Below, piece by piece: positions 7,897 through 8,545 of a stretch of 8,545 nt of DNA. The stretch lies in contig DHWS01000040.1 of the NCBI GenBank assembly GCA_002413305.1, positions 1 to 8,545 of the forward strand. Reading direction: 5' to 3'. The notes below the pieces were generated by a model. The model made no database searches. It had not been told where the DNA came from and saw only the letters and a list, made by a program, of their open reading frames with translations. Position numbers and translations under genes: made by a program. Positions within the stretch are counted from its first letter, which is position 1; every line of letters starts with the position of its first letter. This DNA comes from Actinobacteria bacterium UBA5176 (lineage in GTDB: Bacteria; Actinomycetota; UBA4738).

Positions 7897-8545
7897 TGGA
7901 CGCCCGCCGGAGGCCCGCCCGCCCCAAGCCCACGCTCTGGTACAAGGACGCCGTCGTCTACGAGGTGCACGTCCGGGCGTTCCACGATTCGAACGGCGAC
8001 GGGATCGGGGACCTGCGCGGCCTGGTGCCGAAGCTCGAGTACCTCCAGGAGCTCGGGGTCACCGCGCTGTGGCTGCTGCCCTTCTACCCGTCGCCGCTGA
8101 AGGACGACGGCTACGACATCGCCGACTACAAGTCGATCCACCAGTCCTACGGAACCTTGCGCGACTTCCGGCTGTTGCTCCGCGAAGCCCGCCGCCAGAA
8201 CCTCCGGGTGATCACCGAGCTGGTGCTGAACCACACCTCCGACCAGCACCCCTGGTTCCAGCGGGCCCGCCGCGCCCCCGCCGGCACGCCCCAGCGCGAC
8301 TTCTACGTGTGGAGCGAGACACCGGACCGCTACCAGGACGCCCGGATCATCTTCAAGGACTTCGAGGCGTCGAACTGGACGTGGGATCCCGTGGCCCAGG
8401 CCTACTACTGGCACCGGTTCTACGCCCACCAGCCCGACCTGAACTTCGAGAACCCGGAGGTCCGGCGAGCGATGCTGAACGTGGTCGACTTCTGGTTCGA
8501 CCTGGGCGTGGACGGCCTTCGCCTGGACGCCGTGCCGTACCTGTT
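7896..8545 (+). CDS. treS: Trehalose synthase / maltose alpha-D-glucosyltransferase, 3' end beyond window
   Basis: TreS isomerises trehalose and maltose. Only the first 216 codons are present. They begin with a GTG whose G is the last base of the glgE TAG stop; no ATG precedes the conserved [16 protein letters not shown] (14-29). GH13 motifs are complete as far as they go: [13 protein letters not shown] (31-43), [17 protein letters not shown] (59-75), [17 protein letters not shown] (105-121), [20 protein letters not shown] (170-189) and [13 protein letters not shown] (204-216) with nucleophile D211. DLNFENPEV and the [10 protein letters not shown] stretch fit TreS rather than oligo-1,6-glucosidase or sucrose hydrolases. 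Tight overlap with glgE supports trehalose-to-glucan flux. Many relatives fuse maltokinase to the TreS C-terminus; that end is outside the window. Confidence 0.92.

Overview
The window is about 65-70% GC with strong G/C third-position bias. It carries a GlgA-GlgE-TreS cluster (the maltose-1-phosphate route to alpha-glucan), TetR regulation and promoters that sit at leaderless distance from start codons. Together these point to an actinobacterium or a close high-GC relative. The species cannot be named from the sequence alone.

Layout. Positions 1-943 (minus) hold the N-terminal 314 residues of an IS1595/ISXO2-type transposase that runs off the left edge. Positions 1124-1753 (minus) encode a small NYN-domain (PIN-like) nuclease followed by a strong hairpin. 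The two minus-strand genes share an almost identical promoter block built on TTGACGGCTGTA. At the transposase this block is an 18-bp perfect palindrome between the -35 and -10 boxes, and the start codon falls where transcription should begin. This left segment looks like mobile or accessory DNA. The NYN gene may be a passenger of the insertion element.

Positions 1754-1962 are a divergent intergenic region with a repeated GTAGGGCACCC motif. From 1963 on everything is on the plus strand. A PlsC-type acyltransferase (1963-2880) is followed after 7 bp by a TetR regulator (2888-3526). After another 17 bp comes a PD-(D/E)xK protein resembling the PGN_0703 family of putative restriction endonucleases (3544-4503). 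A 169-bp spacer leads to glgA (4673-5896), glgE (5893-7896) and treS (7896 to the right edge). These three overlap by 4 and 1 bases and form a tight operon.

How the genes work together. By family knowledge, the actinobacterial GlgA/GlgM enzyme uses ADP-glucose to make maltose-1-phosphate or extend glucan. GlgE transfers maltosyl units from maltose-1-phosphate to alpha-1,4-glucan. TreS interconverts trehalose and maltose, so trehalose can be fed into the pathway through maltokinase. The usual partners (maltokinase, GlgB, GlgC) are not in view; maltokinase and GlgB may lie beyond the right edge. The endonuclease-like gene between the regulator and the glycogen operon has no visible methyltransferase partner and is the oddest member of the plus-strand set.
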